Under the pieces are notes generated by a model that was given only the letters and a program-made list of their open reading frames with translations, made no database searches and had not been told where the DNA came from. A stretch of 64,000 bases of DNA, from the NCBI RefSeq assembly GCF_003024195.1, contig NZ_KZ679043.1, positions 398,576 to 462,575 of the forward strand, given 5' to 3'. Position numbers and translations under genes: made by a program. This DNA is from Streptomyces dioscori. Lineage in GTDB: Bacteria > Actinomycetota > Actinomycetes > Streptomycetales > Streptomycetaceae. Below, one piece after another: positions 50,638 to 59,548 of the stretch (positions within the stretch are counted from its first letter, which is position 1; every line of letters begins with the position of its first letter).

Positions 50638-52277
50638 GCCCCGCGATCACCCAGGTCCACCTCGCGCAGACGCAGCTCGCGGCGGGAGAGGCCAGCGAGC
50701 ACCGGCCGCTGATCATCTCCCTGTTCGCGGTCTTCGTCGTCGCGACCCTCGTCATCACCGTCTGGGCGGGCCGGCAGACCAAGGACGCCTCCGACTTCTA
50801 CGCCGGCGGCCGTTCCTTCAGCGCCTTCCAGAACGGGCTCGCCGTCTCCGGCGACTACATGTCCGCCGCCTCGTTCCTCGGTATCGCGGGCGCCATCGCC
50901 CTCTTCGGCTACGACGGCTTCCTGTACTCCATCGGCTTCCTCGTCGCCTGGCTGGTGGCGCTGCTCCTGGTCGCCGAACCGCTGCGCAACTCCGGCCGCT
51001 ACACGATGGGCGACGTCCTCGCCTACCGCATGCGCCAGCGCCCGGTCCGTACCGCCGCCGGCACCTCCACGATCGTCGTCTCGATCTTCTATCTGCTCGC
51101 GCAGATGGCGGGCGCGGGCGTCCTGGTCTCACTGCTGCTCGGCATCACCAGCGACGCGGGCAAGGTCGGCATCGTCGCCCTGGTCGGCATCCTGATGATC
51201 GTGTACGTCACCATCGGCGGCATGAAGGGCACCACCTGGGTCCAGATGGTCAAGGCCGTGCTGCTCATCGGCGGCACCCTGCTCATCACCTTCCTGGTGC
51301 TGCTCAAGTTCGACTTCAACGTCTCCGACCTGCTCGGCACCGCCGCCGAGAACAGCGGCGGGGGCGCGGCCTTCCTGGAGCCCGGCCTCAAGTACGGCCT
51401 CACCACCACCTCCAGCATCGACTTCATCTCCCTGGGCATCGCCCTGGTGCTGGGCACGGCGGGCCTGCCGCACATCCTGATCCGCTTCTACACGGTGCCC
51501 AACGCCAAGGCCGCCCGTAAGTCCGTGAACTGGGCGATCGGCATCATCGGCGGCTTCTACCTGATGACCATCGCGCTCGGCTTCGGCGCTGCGGCCCTCA
51601 TCTCCAAGGAGGAGATCGTCGAGTCCAACCCCGCGGGCAACACGGCGGCGCCGCTCCTCGCCCTGCACCTCGGGGGCGTCGACTCGGCCTGGGGCGCGAT
51701 CCTGCTCGCCACCATCTCCGCGGTGGCCTTCGCGACGATCCTCGCCGTGGTCGCCGGTCTGACCCTGGCGTCGTCCTCGTCGTTCGCCCACGACATCTAC
51801 GCGAACGTCATCAAGAAGGGACAGGCCACCGAGAAGGAGGAGATCAGGGCCGCCCGGTACGCCACCATCGGCATCGGTGTCGTCTCCATCGGCCTCGGCG
51901 CCCTCGCCCGCGACCTGAACGTCGCCGGCCTGGTGGCCCTCGCCTTCGCGGTCGCCGCCTCCGCCAACCTGCCGACGATCCTCTACAGCCTCTTCTGGAA
52001 GCGCTTCACCACCCAGGGCGCGCTGTGGTCGATCTACGGAGGGCTCGCCACGGCGGTCGGCCTGGTGCTCTTCTCGCCGGTCGTCTCGGGCAAGGCCACC
52101 TCGATGTTCCCGGACGTCGACTTCCACTGGTTCCCGCTGGAGAACCCGGGCATCATCTCGATCCCCGTCGGCTTCCTGCTGGGCTTCCTCGGCACCCTCC
52201 TGTCCAAGGAGGAGCCGGACGCCGGCAAGTACGCCGAGCTTGAGGTCCGTTCCCTCACCGGAACCGGAGCGCACTGA
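50634..52277 (+). CDS. actP: Solute:sodium symporter, ActP (acetate permease) type
   Basis: 547 residues with about 13 membrane segments. The SSS-family stretches DFYAGGRSFSAFQNGLAVSGDYMSAASFLG (about 48-77), MKGTTWVQMVKAVLL and GTAGLPHILIRFYTV are typical of ActP-like carriers that import acetate, pyruvate or similar monocarboxylates with sodium or protons. ATG 50634 overlaps the DUF485 stop (ATGA), the same pairing seen with yjcH-actP in other bacteria. A very strong terminator hairpin follows at 52325. Confidence 0.9.
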   Translation: MSPAITQVHLAQTQLAAGEASEHRPLIISLFAVFVVATLVITVWAGRQTKDASDFYAGGRSFSAFQNGLAVSGDYMSAASFLGIAGAIALFGYDGFLYSIGFLVAWLVALLLVAEPLRNSGRYTMGDVLAYRMRQRPVRTAAGTSTIVVSIFYLLAQMAGAGVLVSLLLGITSDAGKVGIVALVGILMIVYVTIGGMKGTTWVQMVKAVLLIGGTLLITFLVLLKFDFNVSDLLGTAAENSGGGAAFLEPGLKYGLTTTSSIDFISLGIALVLGTAGLPHILIRFYTVPNAKAARKSVNWAIGIIGGFYLMTIALGFGAAALISKEEIVESNPAGNTAAPLLALHLGGVDSAWGAILLATISAVAFATILAVVAGLTLASSSSFAHDIYANVIKKGQATEKEEIRAARYATIGIGVVSIGLGALARDLNVAGLVALAFAVAASANLPTILYSLFWKRFTTQGALWSIYGGLATAVGLVLFSPVVSGKATSMFPDVDFHWFPLENPGIISIPVGFLLGFLGTLLSKEEPDAGKYAELEVRSLTGTGAH

Positions 52278-52324
52278 CCGACGGCCGTCGACCGTCAGGT
52301 ACCGGCCGTCAGGCACGGGCTGCC

Positions 52325-52372
52325 ACGCACCGCGGCCGCGTCGTAGGGATCTACGACGCGGCCGCGGTGCGT
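52325..52372 (+). terminator. Perfect 22-base-pair hairpin after the symporter gene
   Basis: Arms 52325-52346 and 52351-52372 are exact reverse complements around the loop GGAT. The stem includes GCGGCCGCG. It begins 48 bases after the actP stop. No T-run follows, as is common in high-GC genomes. Confidence 0.8.
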
Positions 52373-52436
52373 CTCGTCGGATCGGGCCACCCGTGTTGTC
52401 GGTCCTGTCACGTAGGCTCGTTCGTATCGGGTCGAC

Positions 52437-52512
52437 TGATCGTTCGAAGCGGTCGGTCCGGTCGTTCGAAGCGATCCGGTCGTTCACAGCAGTCCGGTCG
52501 TTCGGAGCTGTC
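52437..52512 (+). repeat. Four imperfect 18-base repeats upstream of moaA
   Basis: Units of the form CGGTCGTTCGAAGCGATC start at about 52437, 52459, 52477 and 52495. The last three are exactly phased; the first is followed by four extra bases. They end 38 bases before the moaA start. They could be an iterated regulator site or a leader RNA element for molybdopterin control. Confidence 0.65.
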
Positions 52513-52549
52513 GGTCCGTTTCGCGGTCCGTATCGAGGGAGGGGCCCAC

Positions 52550-53539
52550 GTGCTCATCGACACCTATGGCCGGGTGGCCACCGACCTGCGCGTCTCGCTG
52601 ACCGACCGGTGCAACCTCAGATGTACGTACTGCATGCCCGAGGAGGGCCTGCAGTGGCTGGCCAAGCCCGACCTGCTCACGGACGACGAGATCGTCCGCC
52701 TCATCGACCTCGCGGTGACCCGGCTCGGCATCACCGAGGTCCGCTTCACCGGCGGCGAGCCCCTGCTGCGCCCCGGGCTGGTCGGGATGGTGGAGCGAGT
52801 GGCGGCCCTCGAACCCCGCCCCCAGATGTCCCTGACGACGAACGGCATCGGCCTCAAGCGCACCGCGGCCGCCCTCAAGGCGGCGGGCCTCGACCGGGTC
52901 AACGTCTCGCTGGACACCCTGCGCCCTGACGTCTTCAAGACCCTCACCCGCCGCGACCGCCACAAGGACGTCATCGAGGGCCTCGAAGCGGCCCGCGCCG
53001 CGGGACTGACCCCGGTCAAGGTCAACTCCGTACTGATGCCCGGACTGAACGACGACGAGGCGCCGGACCTGCTCGCCTGGGCCGTGGAGAACGACTACGA
53101 ACTGCGGTTCATCGAGCAGATGCCGCTGGACGCCCAGCACGGCTGGAAGCGCGACGGCATGGTCACCGCCGGTGACATCCTCACCTCGCTGCGCACGCGT
53201 TTCGAGCTGACGGAGGAGGGGTCCGACGAGCGGGGCTCGGCACCCGCCGAGCGCTGGGTGGTGGACGGCGGCCCGCACCGGGTCGGCGTGATCGCCTCGG
53301 TCACCCGCCCGTTCTGCTCGGCCTGCGACCGTACGCGGCTCACCGCGGACGGGCAGGTGCGTACCTGCCTCTTCGCCCAGGAGGAGACCGATCTGCGGGC
53401 GGCGCTCCGTTCGGACGCGCCGGACGAGGAGATCGCCCGGATCTGGCGGCTGGCGATGTGGGGGAAGAAGGCCGGGGCAGGTCTGGACGACCCCTCCTTC
53501 GTGCAGCCGGACCGCCCGATGTCGGCGATCGGCGGCTGA
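52550..53539 (+). CDS. moaA: GTP 3',8-cyclase (MoaA)
   Basis: 329 residues. The radical SAM cluster CNLRCTYC (about 22-29), TGGEPLLRPGL, the second iron-sulfur cluster CSACDRTRLTADGQVRTC (about 259-276) and the C-terminal double glycine MSAIGG are all present. MoaA makes the first ring compound of molybdopterin from GTP. The length is normal. GTG 52550 follows GAGGGAGGGG. No other moa gene is nearby. It converges with the short leftward gene at 53565. Confidence 0.95.
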   Translation: MLIDTYGRVATDLRVSLTDRCNLRCTYCMPEEGLQWLAKPDLLTDDEIVRLIDLAVTRLGITEVRFTGGEPLLRPGLVGMVERVAALEPRPQMSLTTNGIGLKRTAAALKAAGLDRVNVSLDTLRPDVFKTLTRRDRHKDVIEGLEAARAAGLTPVKVNSVLMPGLNDDEAPDLLAWAVENDYELRFIEQMPLDAQHGWKRDGMVTAGDILTSLRTRFELTEEGSDERGSAPAERWVVDGGPHRVGVIASVTRPFCSACDRTRLTADGQVRTCLFAQEETDLRAALRSDAPDEEIARIWRLAMWGKKAGAGLDDPSFVQPDRPMSAIGG

Positions 53540-53564
53540 CCGCCCCGACCGCCCGGCTCACCCC

Positions 53565-53822
53565 TCATCTGCCGGGCGGCTGCTCCGCGGACTCCCACTC
53601 CGACAGGGGGACCACGTCCTTCAGGAACCCGCGGACGCCCAGGAACTTCGACAGATGGTCGCGGTGCTCCTCGCAGGCGAGCCAGGTCTTGCGGCGCTCC
53701 GGCGTGTGCAGTTTCGGGTTGTTCCAGGCGAGCACCCACACTGCGTCGGCGCGGCAGCCCTTGGCGGAGCAGATGGGGGAGGACGGGGACGACGGCTCGG
53801 AACCGGGAACGTTCAGGATCAC
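53565..53822 (-). CDS. Small conserved actinobacterial protein
   Basis: About 85 residues. Four possible zinc ligands appear: ICSAKGCRADAVWVLAWNN and LACEEHRDHLSKFL (Cys-x4-Cys ... Cys-x2-His). The rest is short and polar, ending SEWESAEQPPGR. I do not recognise a function. The GTG at 53822 is preferred: TAGTGT ends seven bases upstream, so the message may be leaderless. A perfect CTCGAC/GTCGAG palindrome overlaps that -10. A longer frame to 53858 is possible. Confidence 0.7.
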   Translation of the reverse strand: MILNVPGSEPSSPSSPICSAKGCRADAVWVLAWNNPKLHTPERRKTWLACEEHRDHLSKFLGVRGFLKDVVPLSEWESAEQPPGR

Positions 53823-53871
53823 GTCCTCGACACTAGTCGAGTCTTGACGGGTTCCCACGGGTCCTTAAAGG

Positions 53872-53957
53872 TCCACAAAAGGCGACGCCGAGCAGCCACG
53901 GGGGGAGCTGCCCGGCGTCGGTCTGTCACTCCGACGGGGGATGCGGAGTGCGTACCA
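53872..53957 (-). ncRNA. 6C small RNA
   Basis: On the bottom strand two stem-loops follow each other. The first has CACTCCG/CGGAGTG arms (53950-53944 and 53933-53927) around a loop with five C. The second has CGACGCCG/CGGCGTCG arms extended by GCAGC/GCTGC (53920-53883) around a loop with six C, then CCTTTTG. This is the layout of the actinobacterial 6C RNA motif. A CATACT -10-like word lies upstream. It sits between DUF3099 and the 85-residue gene. Confidence 0.8.
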
Positions 53958-54066
53958 AGTATGTCACGGGTAACCCATCGCCCGGCAACGGAACAACATG
54001 ATTGATCTGAGCTTTTCTTGAGCTTGGCAGACGTTTCGGATTCCGCTTTTTCCGGATCCCTGGTGC

Positions 54067-54453
54067 TCAGGCCCGCTCGTGCGGCTCGTCCCGAAGCCGT
54101 GTCCCGGGGTCGGCCGTCAGGTCTTCCACGACGGGTTCCGCGACACCGCCGGCGCCCGGACCCGCAAGCATCGGACGGGTCGGAGCGGTCACGAAAGTCG
54201 ACGGCAGCGAGGGCGCGTTCTCACGTCCCGCGTTGGCGATCACGACGGAGATGTAGGGGAGCAGTACGCCGAGCACCAGCGCAACGACGGCGACATGGCG
54301 CTCCACGTTCCAGAGAGTGGCCGCGAGGACGACGGAAACCGTGCGGACGGACATCGAGATGATGTAGCGGCGCTGCCTGCCCCGTACGTCGTCCGCGAGC
54401 CCCTGCCGGGCCCCGGTGATCCGGAAGACCTCGGTCTCGCTCTGCTTCCGCAT
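54067..54453 (-). CDS. DUF3099 family membrane protein
   Basis: 128 residues. The start SETEVFRITGARQGLADDV and RGRQRRYIISMSVRTVSVVL match DUF3099, followed by two hydrophobic segments (about 29-48 and 54-75) and a Pro/Asp-rich tail. Function is unknown; the family is restricted to actinobacteria as far as I know. ATG 54453 is chosen because the conserved region begins there; ATG 54477 and longer frames are possible. Confidence 0.82.
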   Translation of the reverse strand: MRKQSETEVFRITGARQGLADDVRGRQRRYIISMSVRTVSVVLAATLWNVERHVAVVALVLGVLLPYISVVIANAGRENAPSLPSTFVTAPTRPMLAGPGAGGVAEPVVEDLTADPGTRLRDEPHERA

Positions 54454-54665
54454 CACGTTCCACCACCCCGCCTGCATCGGACGCTTCCCGGCCCGTACGG
54501 GCAACAACGTTACGCCGCGCCCACGCCGCCGACGAGGCCGGGTCCGCTCCGGTGCGGTTGGGGACGTCTGCGCCGTACCGCGTACGGCCGTGCCCGACAT
54601 GCGCCGTACGGCACCCGGGCGGACACTGGGCGTAATGCTCGCGTAGAGCCGTATAGGAGGCAGCC

Positions 54666-54941
54666 ATGGGCTGGTTGTGGGCGATCATCGTGGGATTCGT
54701 ACTGGGCTTGCTGGCCAAGGCGATCATTCCTGGCAAGCAGCACAGTCCGCTCTGGCTCACCACGATCTTCGGAATCATCGGTGCGATCGTGGGCAACGCG
54801 ATCGCCCGCGGCATCGGCATCGGTGAGACCAGCGGTATCGACTGGGGCCGTCACGCCCTTCAGCTGGTGGCCGCGGTCGTCATCGTCTTCCTGGGAGACA
54901 TGCTCTACACGGCAATGAAGGGCAACAAACAAAGAGCCTGA
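54666..54941 (+). CDS. GlsB/YeaQ/YmgE family small membrane protein
   Basis: 91 residues, three hydrophobic helices with the glycine-rich patterns of the family: WAIIVGFVLGLLAKAIIPG, GIIGAIVGNAIARGIGIG and LVAAVVIVFLGDMLYTA. It belongs to the transglycosylase-associated protein family, a stress-linked membrane group without a proven reaction. AGGAGG lies before ATG 54666. It is a single gene ending in a large terminal hairpin. Confidence 0.9.
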   Translation: MGWLWAIIVGFVLGLLAKAIIPGKQHSPLWLTTIFGIIGAIVGNAIARGIGIGETSGIDWGRHALQLVAAVVIVFLGDMLYTAMKGNKQRA

Positions 54942-54950
54942 GCCGAGGTA

Positions 54951-55060
54951 AAAGGATTGCGCCGTTCCCCGCGCCCCTTTTCAGGGGCGCGGGGAACGGC
55001 GCAATCCTTTCGCTTTTAGCTTTTAGGGGCGCGGGGAACGGCGCGACAAGCCACAACGCA
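54951..55060. terminator. 27-base-pair hairpin made of two inverted terminal-repeat copies
   Basis: Arms 54951-54977 and 54984-55010 are exact reverse complements (starting AAAGGATTGCGCCG) around the loop TTTTCA; a third top-strand copy follows near 55022-55044. It lies between the convergent GlsB-like and tyrS genes and can end transcripts from both sides. Confidence 0.82.
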
Positions 55061-55082
55061 CCCGCACCCGACGACGCAACCC

Positions 55083-56348
55083 CTAGGACGCGACCTCCAC
55101 GGCCGCAAGCGACTTCTTGCCCCGCCGAAGCACCAGCCACCGCCCGTGCAACAGATCCTCCGCGGAGACGACCGCGTCCTCGGAGGCGACCTTCGCATTG
55201 TTCACGTACGCGCCCCCCTCCTTCACGGCCCGCCGAGCAGCGGACTTGCTGGGCACGAGCCCGACCTCGGCGAACAGGTCGACCACGGACCCCGGCGCGG
55301 CCACCCGCACCCGGGGCAGCTCGGACAGCGCGGCACTGAGCGTCGCCGCGTCGAGCTCACCCAGCTCCCCCTGCCCGAACAGCGCCCGCGAAGCGGCGAT
55401 CACGGCGGCGGTCTGCCCGGCCCCGTGCACCAGCGTCGTCAGCTCCTCCGCCAGCGCACGCTGCGCCGCGCGGGCCTGCGGACGCTCCTCGGTCAGCTCC
55501 TCCAGCTCCTCCAGCTCCTCCTGGGACTTGAAGGACAGGATCCGCAGGTACGTCGAGACATCGCGGTCGTCCACGTTCAGCCAGAACTGGTAGAACGCGT
55601 ACGGCGTCGTCATCTCCGGATCGAGCCAGACGGCCCCGCCCTCGGTCTTGCCGAACTTCGTGCCGTCCGCCTTGACCATCAGCGGCGTCGCGATGCAGTG
55701 CGCCTCGGCGTCCGGCTCCAGGCGGTGGATCAGGTCCAGGCCCGCCGTGAGGTTGCCCCACTGGTCGCTGCCGCCCTGCTGGAGCGTGCAGCCGTACCTC
55801 CGGTACAGCTCCAGGAAGTCCATGCCCTGGAGCAGCTGGTAGCTGAACTCCGTGTAGCTGATGCCCTCCTGGGACTCCAGGCGCCGGGCGACCGAGTCCT
55901 TGGTGAGCATCTTGTTGACGCGGAAGTGCTTGCCGATGTCCCGCAGGAACTCGATGGCCGACAGACCGGCCGTCCAGTCCAGGTTGTTCACCATGACCGC
56001 GGCGTTCTCGCCCTCGAAGGACAGGAACGGCTCGATCTGGGAGCGCAGCCGGCCGACCCAGGCGGCGACCGTCTCCGGGTCGTTCAGCGTGCGCTCCGCC
56101 GTCGGGCGCGGGTCGCCGATCTGGCCGGTCGCCCCGCCCACCAGGGCCAGCGGGCGCAGGCCCGCCTGCTGGAGGCGGCGCATGGTGAGGACCTGCACCA
56201 GGTGCCCGACGTGCAGGGAGGCCGCGGTGGGGTCGAAGCCGCAATAGAACGTGACGGGACCGTCCGCGAGCGCCTTGCGCAATGCGTTCTCGTCGGTGGA
56301 CAGGGCGAACAGCCCGCGCCACTTCAGCTCGTCGACGATGTCCGTCAC
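55083..56348 (-). CDS. tyrS: Tyrosyl-tRNA synthetase
   Basis: 421 residues. The class I HIGH-like motif is SLHVGHLVQVLT (about 43-54), the tyrosine-binding region includes QQGGSDQWGNL, and the KMSKS equivalent is KFGKTEGG (about 227-234). A C-terminal S4 RNA-binding domain (SKSAARRAVKEGGAYVNNAKV) ends the protein. It charges tRNA-Tyr. GTG 56348 has AAGGAG upstream. The 5' leader is only about 100 bases from the tldE stop, with no T-box visible. Confidence 0.95.
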   Translation of the reverse strand: MTDIVDELKWRGLFALSTDENALRKALADGPVTFYCGFDPTAASLHVGHLVQVLTMRRLQQAGLRPLALVGGATGQIGDPRPTAERTLNDPETVAAWVGRLRSQIEPFLSFEGENAAVMVNNLDWTAGLSAIEFLRDIGKHFRVNKMLTKDSVARRLESQEGISYTEFSYQLLQGMDFLELYRRYGCTLQQGGSDQWGNLTAGLDLIHRLEPDAEAHCIATPLMVKADGTKFGKTEGGAVWLDPEMTTPYAFYQFWLNVDDRDVSTYLRILSFKSQEELEELEELTEERPQARAAQRALAEELTTLVHGAGQTAAVIAASRALFGQGELGELDAATLSAALSELPRVRVAAPGSVVDLFAEVGLVPSKSAARRAVKEGGAYVNNAKVASEDAVVSAEDLLHGRWLVLRRGKKSLAAVEVAS

Positions 56349-56449
56349 GGTTCTCGTGTCTCCTTGGATGATCTTCGGGCGGTCGTGCTTCTCCGGGCAG
56401 CCGGGCGACGGCCGGCCGTGCGGCCGGACGTCGGGGCTGTCCGTCGAGG

Positions 56450-57844
56450 TTATACGCCCTGACTGACAGAGCTCATATTGAAGTCCGGCACCCGCAGCGC
56501 CGGCATCGCGGCCCTGGTGAACCAGTCGCTCCACTCGCGCGGCAGCGTCTTCTCGGTCCGCCCCGCCTCGGTCGCCCGCCCCAGCAGGCCCACCGGCGAC
56601 TCGTTGAACCGGAAGTTGTTCACCTCACCGGTGACCTCGCCGTTCTCCACGAGGTAGACGCCGTCCCGGGTCAGACCGGTCAGCAGCAGCGTCGCCGGGT
56701 CGACCTCGCGGATGTACCAGAGGCAGGTCAGCAGCAGCCCGCGCTCCGTCGCGGCGACCATCTCCTCCAGGGAGGTATCGTCGCCGCCGTCGAGGATGAG
56801 GTTGCCGATGCCGGGGGCCACCGGCAGCCCGGTCAGGGCCGCGCTGTGCCGGGTGCTCGTCAGGCGCTTCAGCTCGCCCTCGCGGACCCACTCCGTGGCC
56901 TTGAGGGGCAGTCCGTTGTCGAAGACGGAGGCGTCGTCCCCGGAGGAGTGGGCGAGGACGAAGGGGGCACTTTCGAGCCCGGCCTCGTTCGGGTCGCTGC
57001 GCAGGGTGAGCGGCAGCTCGGTGAGCCGGTCGCCGACGCGGGTGCCGCCGCCGGGCTTGCTGAACACCGTCCGGCCCTCCGCCGCGTCCCGGGCCGCCGC
57101 CGACCACAGCTGGTAGATCAGCAGGTCGGCCACGGCGGTCGGCGGCAGCAGCGTCTCGTACCGCCCGGCGGGCAGATCGATGCGCCGCTCCGCCCAGCCC
57201 AGCCGGACGGCCAGCTCGGCGTCGAGGGCCGCCGGGTCGACGTCCTTGAAGTCGCGCGTGGAGCGGCCGGCCCACGCCGAGCGCGTACGGTCCGGGGACT
57301 TGGCGTTCAGCTCCAGCGTCCCGGTGGGCTGGTCGTGCCGCAGGCGCAGCCCCGTGGACGTACCGAGGTAGCTGGTGACCAGCTCGTGGTTGGCGAAGCC
57401 GTACAGCTCCCGGCCGCCCGCACGCGCGCGTGCGAACGATTCGCCGAGCGCGGGCGCGAAGTCGGTGAACACCGCCGACGAGGTCTCGGCGGGCGCGTCC
57501 GTGAAGTCGGGGGAGGCGGGTACGCCCTCGACGAGCGGCTGCGCGTCCTCGGCGGGGCCCGCCCCGCGTGCCGCGGCCTCGGCGGCCCGTACCAGCGGCT
57601 CCAGCTCGTCGGCGGTCACGGCGGAGCGCGAGACGACCCCGGAGGCGGTGCCCTCGCGGCCGTCGACCGTGGCGACGACGGTCAGCGTGCGCCCGCGTGT
57701 GACACCGTTGGTGGTCAGCGCGTTGCCCGCCCAGCGCAGGTTCGCGGTCGACCGCTCGTCGGCGATCACGACACAGCCGTCCGCCCGGGACAGTGCGAGG
57801 GCGCGCTCGACGATCTCGTGCGGCTTGTTCGTACGAGGACTCAT
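56450..57844 (-). CDS. tldE: TldE/PmbA metalloprotease-partner protein
   Basis: 464 residues, with the family blocks VTRGRTLTVVATVDGREGTASG, GRYETLLPPTAVADLLIY and LPVAPGIGNLILDGGDDTSLEEM. Unlike TldD it lacks the HExxxH motif; in Escherichia coli the TldD-TldE pair cleaves unfolded peptides and matures microcins. The start overlaps the tldD stop by four bases. It is annotated as the non-catalytic partner subunit. Confidence 0.9.
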   Translation of the reverse strand: MSPRTNKPHEIVERALALSRADGCVVIADERSTANLRWAGNALTTNGVTRGRTLTVVATVDGREGTASGVVSRSAVTADELEPLVRAAEAAARGAGPAEDAQPLVEGVPASPDFTDAPAETSSAVFTDFAPALGESFARARAGGRELYGFANHELVTSYLGTSTGLRLRHDQPTGTLELNAKSPDRTRSAWAGRSTRDFKDVDPAALDAELAVRLGWAERRIDLPAGRYETLLPPTAVADLLIYQLWSAAARDAAEGRTVFSKPGGGTRVGDRLTELPLTLRSDPNEAGLESAPFVLAHSSGDDASVFDNGLPLKATEWVREGELKRLTSTRHSAALTGLPVAPGIGNLILDGGDDTSLEEMVAATERGLLLTCLWYIREVDPATLLLTGLTRDGVYLVENGEVTGEVNNFRFNESPVGLLGRATEAGRTEKTLPREWSDWFTRAAMPALRVPDFNMSSVSQGV

Positions 57845-59364
57845 CGACCGGCCTCCTGCGTGGTGTTCAGAATGTTGACGCCCTTGAAGAGGGCGGAGGG
57901 GCAGCCGTGCGAGACCGCCGCGACCTGGCCCGGCTGGGCCTTGCCGCAGTTGAAGGCGCCGCCCAGGACGTAGGTCTGCGGGCCGCCGACGGCGGCCATC
58001 GAGCCCCAGAAGTCCGTGGTCGTCGCCTGGTAGGCGACATCGCGCAGCTGGCCCGTGATCTGCCCGTTCTCGATCTTGAAGAACCGCTGGCCGGTGAACT
58101 GGAAGTTGTAGCGCTGCATGTCGATCGACCAGGACCGGTCGCCGACGACGTAGATCCCGCGGTCGACGCTCCCGATGAGGTCGTCCGTGGACATCCCCGC
58201 CGGATCGGGCTGCAGCGAGACGTTCGCCATGCGCTGTACGGGCACATGGCCGGGCGAGTCGGCGTACGCGCAGCCGTTGGACCGCTCGAAGCCGGTCAGC
58301 TTCGCGATCCTGCGGTCCAGCTGGTAGCCGACGAGCGTGCCGTCCTTCACCAGGTCCCAGGACTGCCCGGCGACACCCTCGTCGTCGTACCCGATGGTCG
58401 CGAGGCCGTGCTCGGCGGTGCGGTCGCCCGTCACGTTCATCAGCTCGGAGCCGTACCGCAACTTGCCCAGCTGGTCGAAGGTCGCGAACGAGGTCCCGGC
58501 GTACGCGGCCTCGTAACCGAGCGCGCGGTCCAGCTCGGTGGCGTGGCCGATGGACTCGTGGATGGTCAGCCACAGGTTGGACGGGTCCACGACCAGGTCG
58601 TACACCCCGGCCGTGACGCTCGGCGCCCGCATCTTCTCGGCCAGCAGCTCCGGGATCCGCCCCAGCTCCGCGTCCCAGTCCCAGCCCGTGCCGGTGAGGT
58701 ACTCCCAGCCGCGTCCGACGGGCGGCGCGATCGTACGCATCGAGTCGAACTCGCCGCTCGACTCGTCGACGGCCACCGCGGTCAGCTGCGGGTGCAGCCG
58801 GACCCGCTGCTGGGTGGTCACCGTGCCGGCCGTGTCCGCGTAGAACTTGTTCTCGTGCACGGTCATCAGCGAGGCGTCGACATGGCTGACCCCGGGCGCC
58901 CCGAGCAGCCGCGCACTCCACTCGGCCAGCAGCCCCGACTTCTCCTCGTCCGGTACGGAGAAGGGGTCGATCTCGTACGAGGAGATCCACGTCTTCTCGG
59001 CGTGCACGGGCTCACCGGCCAGCTCCACGCGCTCCTCGGAGCCCGCCGCCTTGATCACCTTCGCCGACAGTTTGGCCATCGCCACGGCCTGCGACGCCAC
59101 CTTCGCGGCGGCGTCCATCGTCAGGTCGACGCCGGAGGCGAACCCCCAGGTGCCGCCGTGCACGACCCGCACCGCGTACCCGAGGTCGGTCGTGTCCGAC
59201 GAACCCGCGGGCTTCGCGTCCCGCAGCCGCCAGGCCGCGCTGCGCACCCGCTCGAACCGGAAGTCCGCATGATCGGCGCCCAGCGCCCGCGCCCGCGCGA
59301 GCGCCGCGTCGGCCAGGGCCCGTAGCGGCAGTGCCGTGAAGGCTTCGTCGATGGAATGGGGCAC
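57841..59364 (-). CDS. tldD: TldD metalloprotease subunit
   Basis: 507 residues. The metal motif IHESIGHATELD (about 265-276) carries the HExxxH signature of TldD, and GCAYADSPGHVPVQRM and DRSWSIDMQRYNFQF are family blocks. With TldE it forms the heterodimeric peptidase that degrades small unfolded peptides and can process ribosomal peptides. GTG 59364 follows GGGAGACC. It is the first gene of the pair, divergent from fabG. Confidence 0.93.
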   Translation of the reverse strand: MPHSIDEAFTALPLRALADAALARARALGADHADFRFERVRSAAWRLRDAKPAGSSDTTDLGYAVRVVHGGTWGFASGVDLTMDAAAKVASQAVAMAKLSAKVIKAAGSEERVELAGEPVHAEKTWISSYEIDPFSVPDEEKSGLLAEWSARLLGAPGVSHVDASLMTVHENKFYADTAGTVTTQQRVRLHPQLTAVAVDESSGEFDSMRTIAPPVGRGWEYLTGTGWDWDAELGRIPELLAEKMRAPSVTAGVYDLVVDPSNLWLTIHESIGHATELDRALGYEAAYAGTSFATFDQLGKLRYGSELMNVTGDRTAEHGLATIGYDDEGVAGQSWDLVKDGTLVGYQLDRRIAKLTGFERSNGCAYADSPGHVPVQRMANVSLQPDPAGMSTDDLIGSVDRGIYVVGDRSWSIDMQRYNFQFTGQRFFKIENGQITGQLRDVAYQATTTDFWGSMAAVGGPQTYVLGGAFNCGKAQPGQVAAVSHGCPSALFKGVNILNTTQEAGR

Positions 59365-59548
59365 GGAGGTCTCCCTTGTTGTCGCCTGTCGGTCCGATCA
59401 TGTCGCGCGGGCGGGCCCGACGGCCAGGCTTTTCTGTAGGGACCCGACAGCGAGTCCCCCGAGCCACTGTCGGTGCCCGATTCTCCGCGAGGCCGACCGT
59501 ACCGATAGGTTTTCGAGGTACCAGACCGGCTATCGAAAGGGTGATCCG

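Noticed and set aside
56349..56449. Possible T-box leader before tyrS
   Set aside because: The gap is only about 100 bases and shows no T-box core or specifier loop; only a ribosome site is visible.
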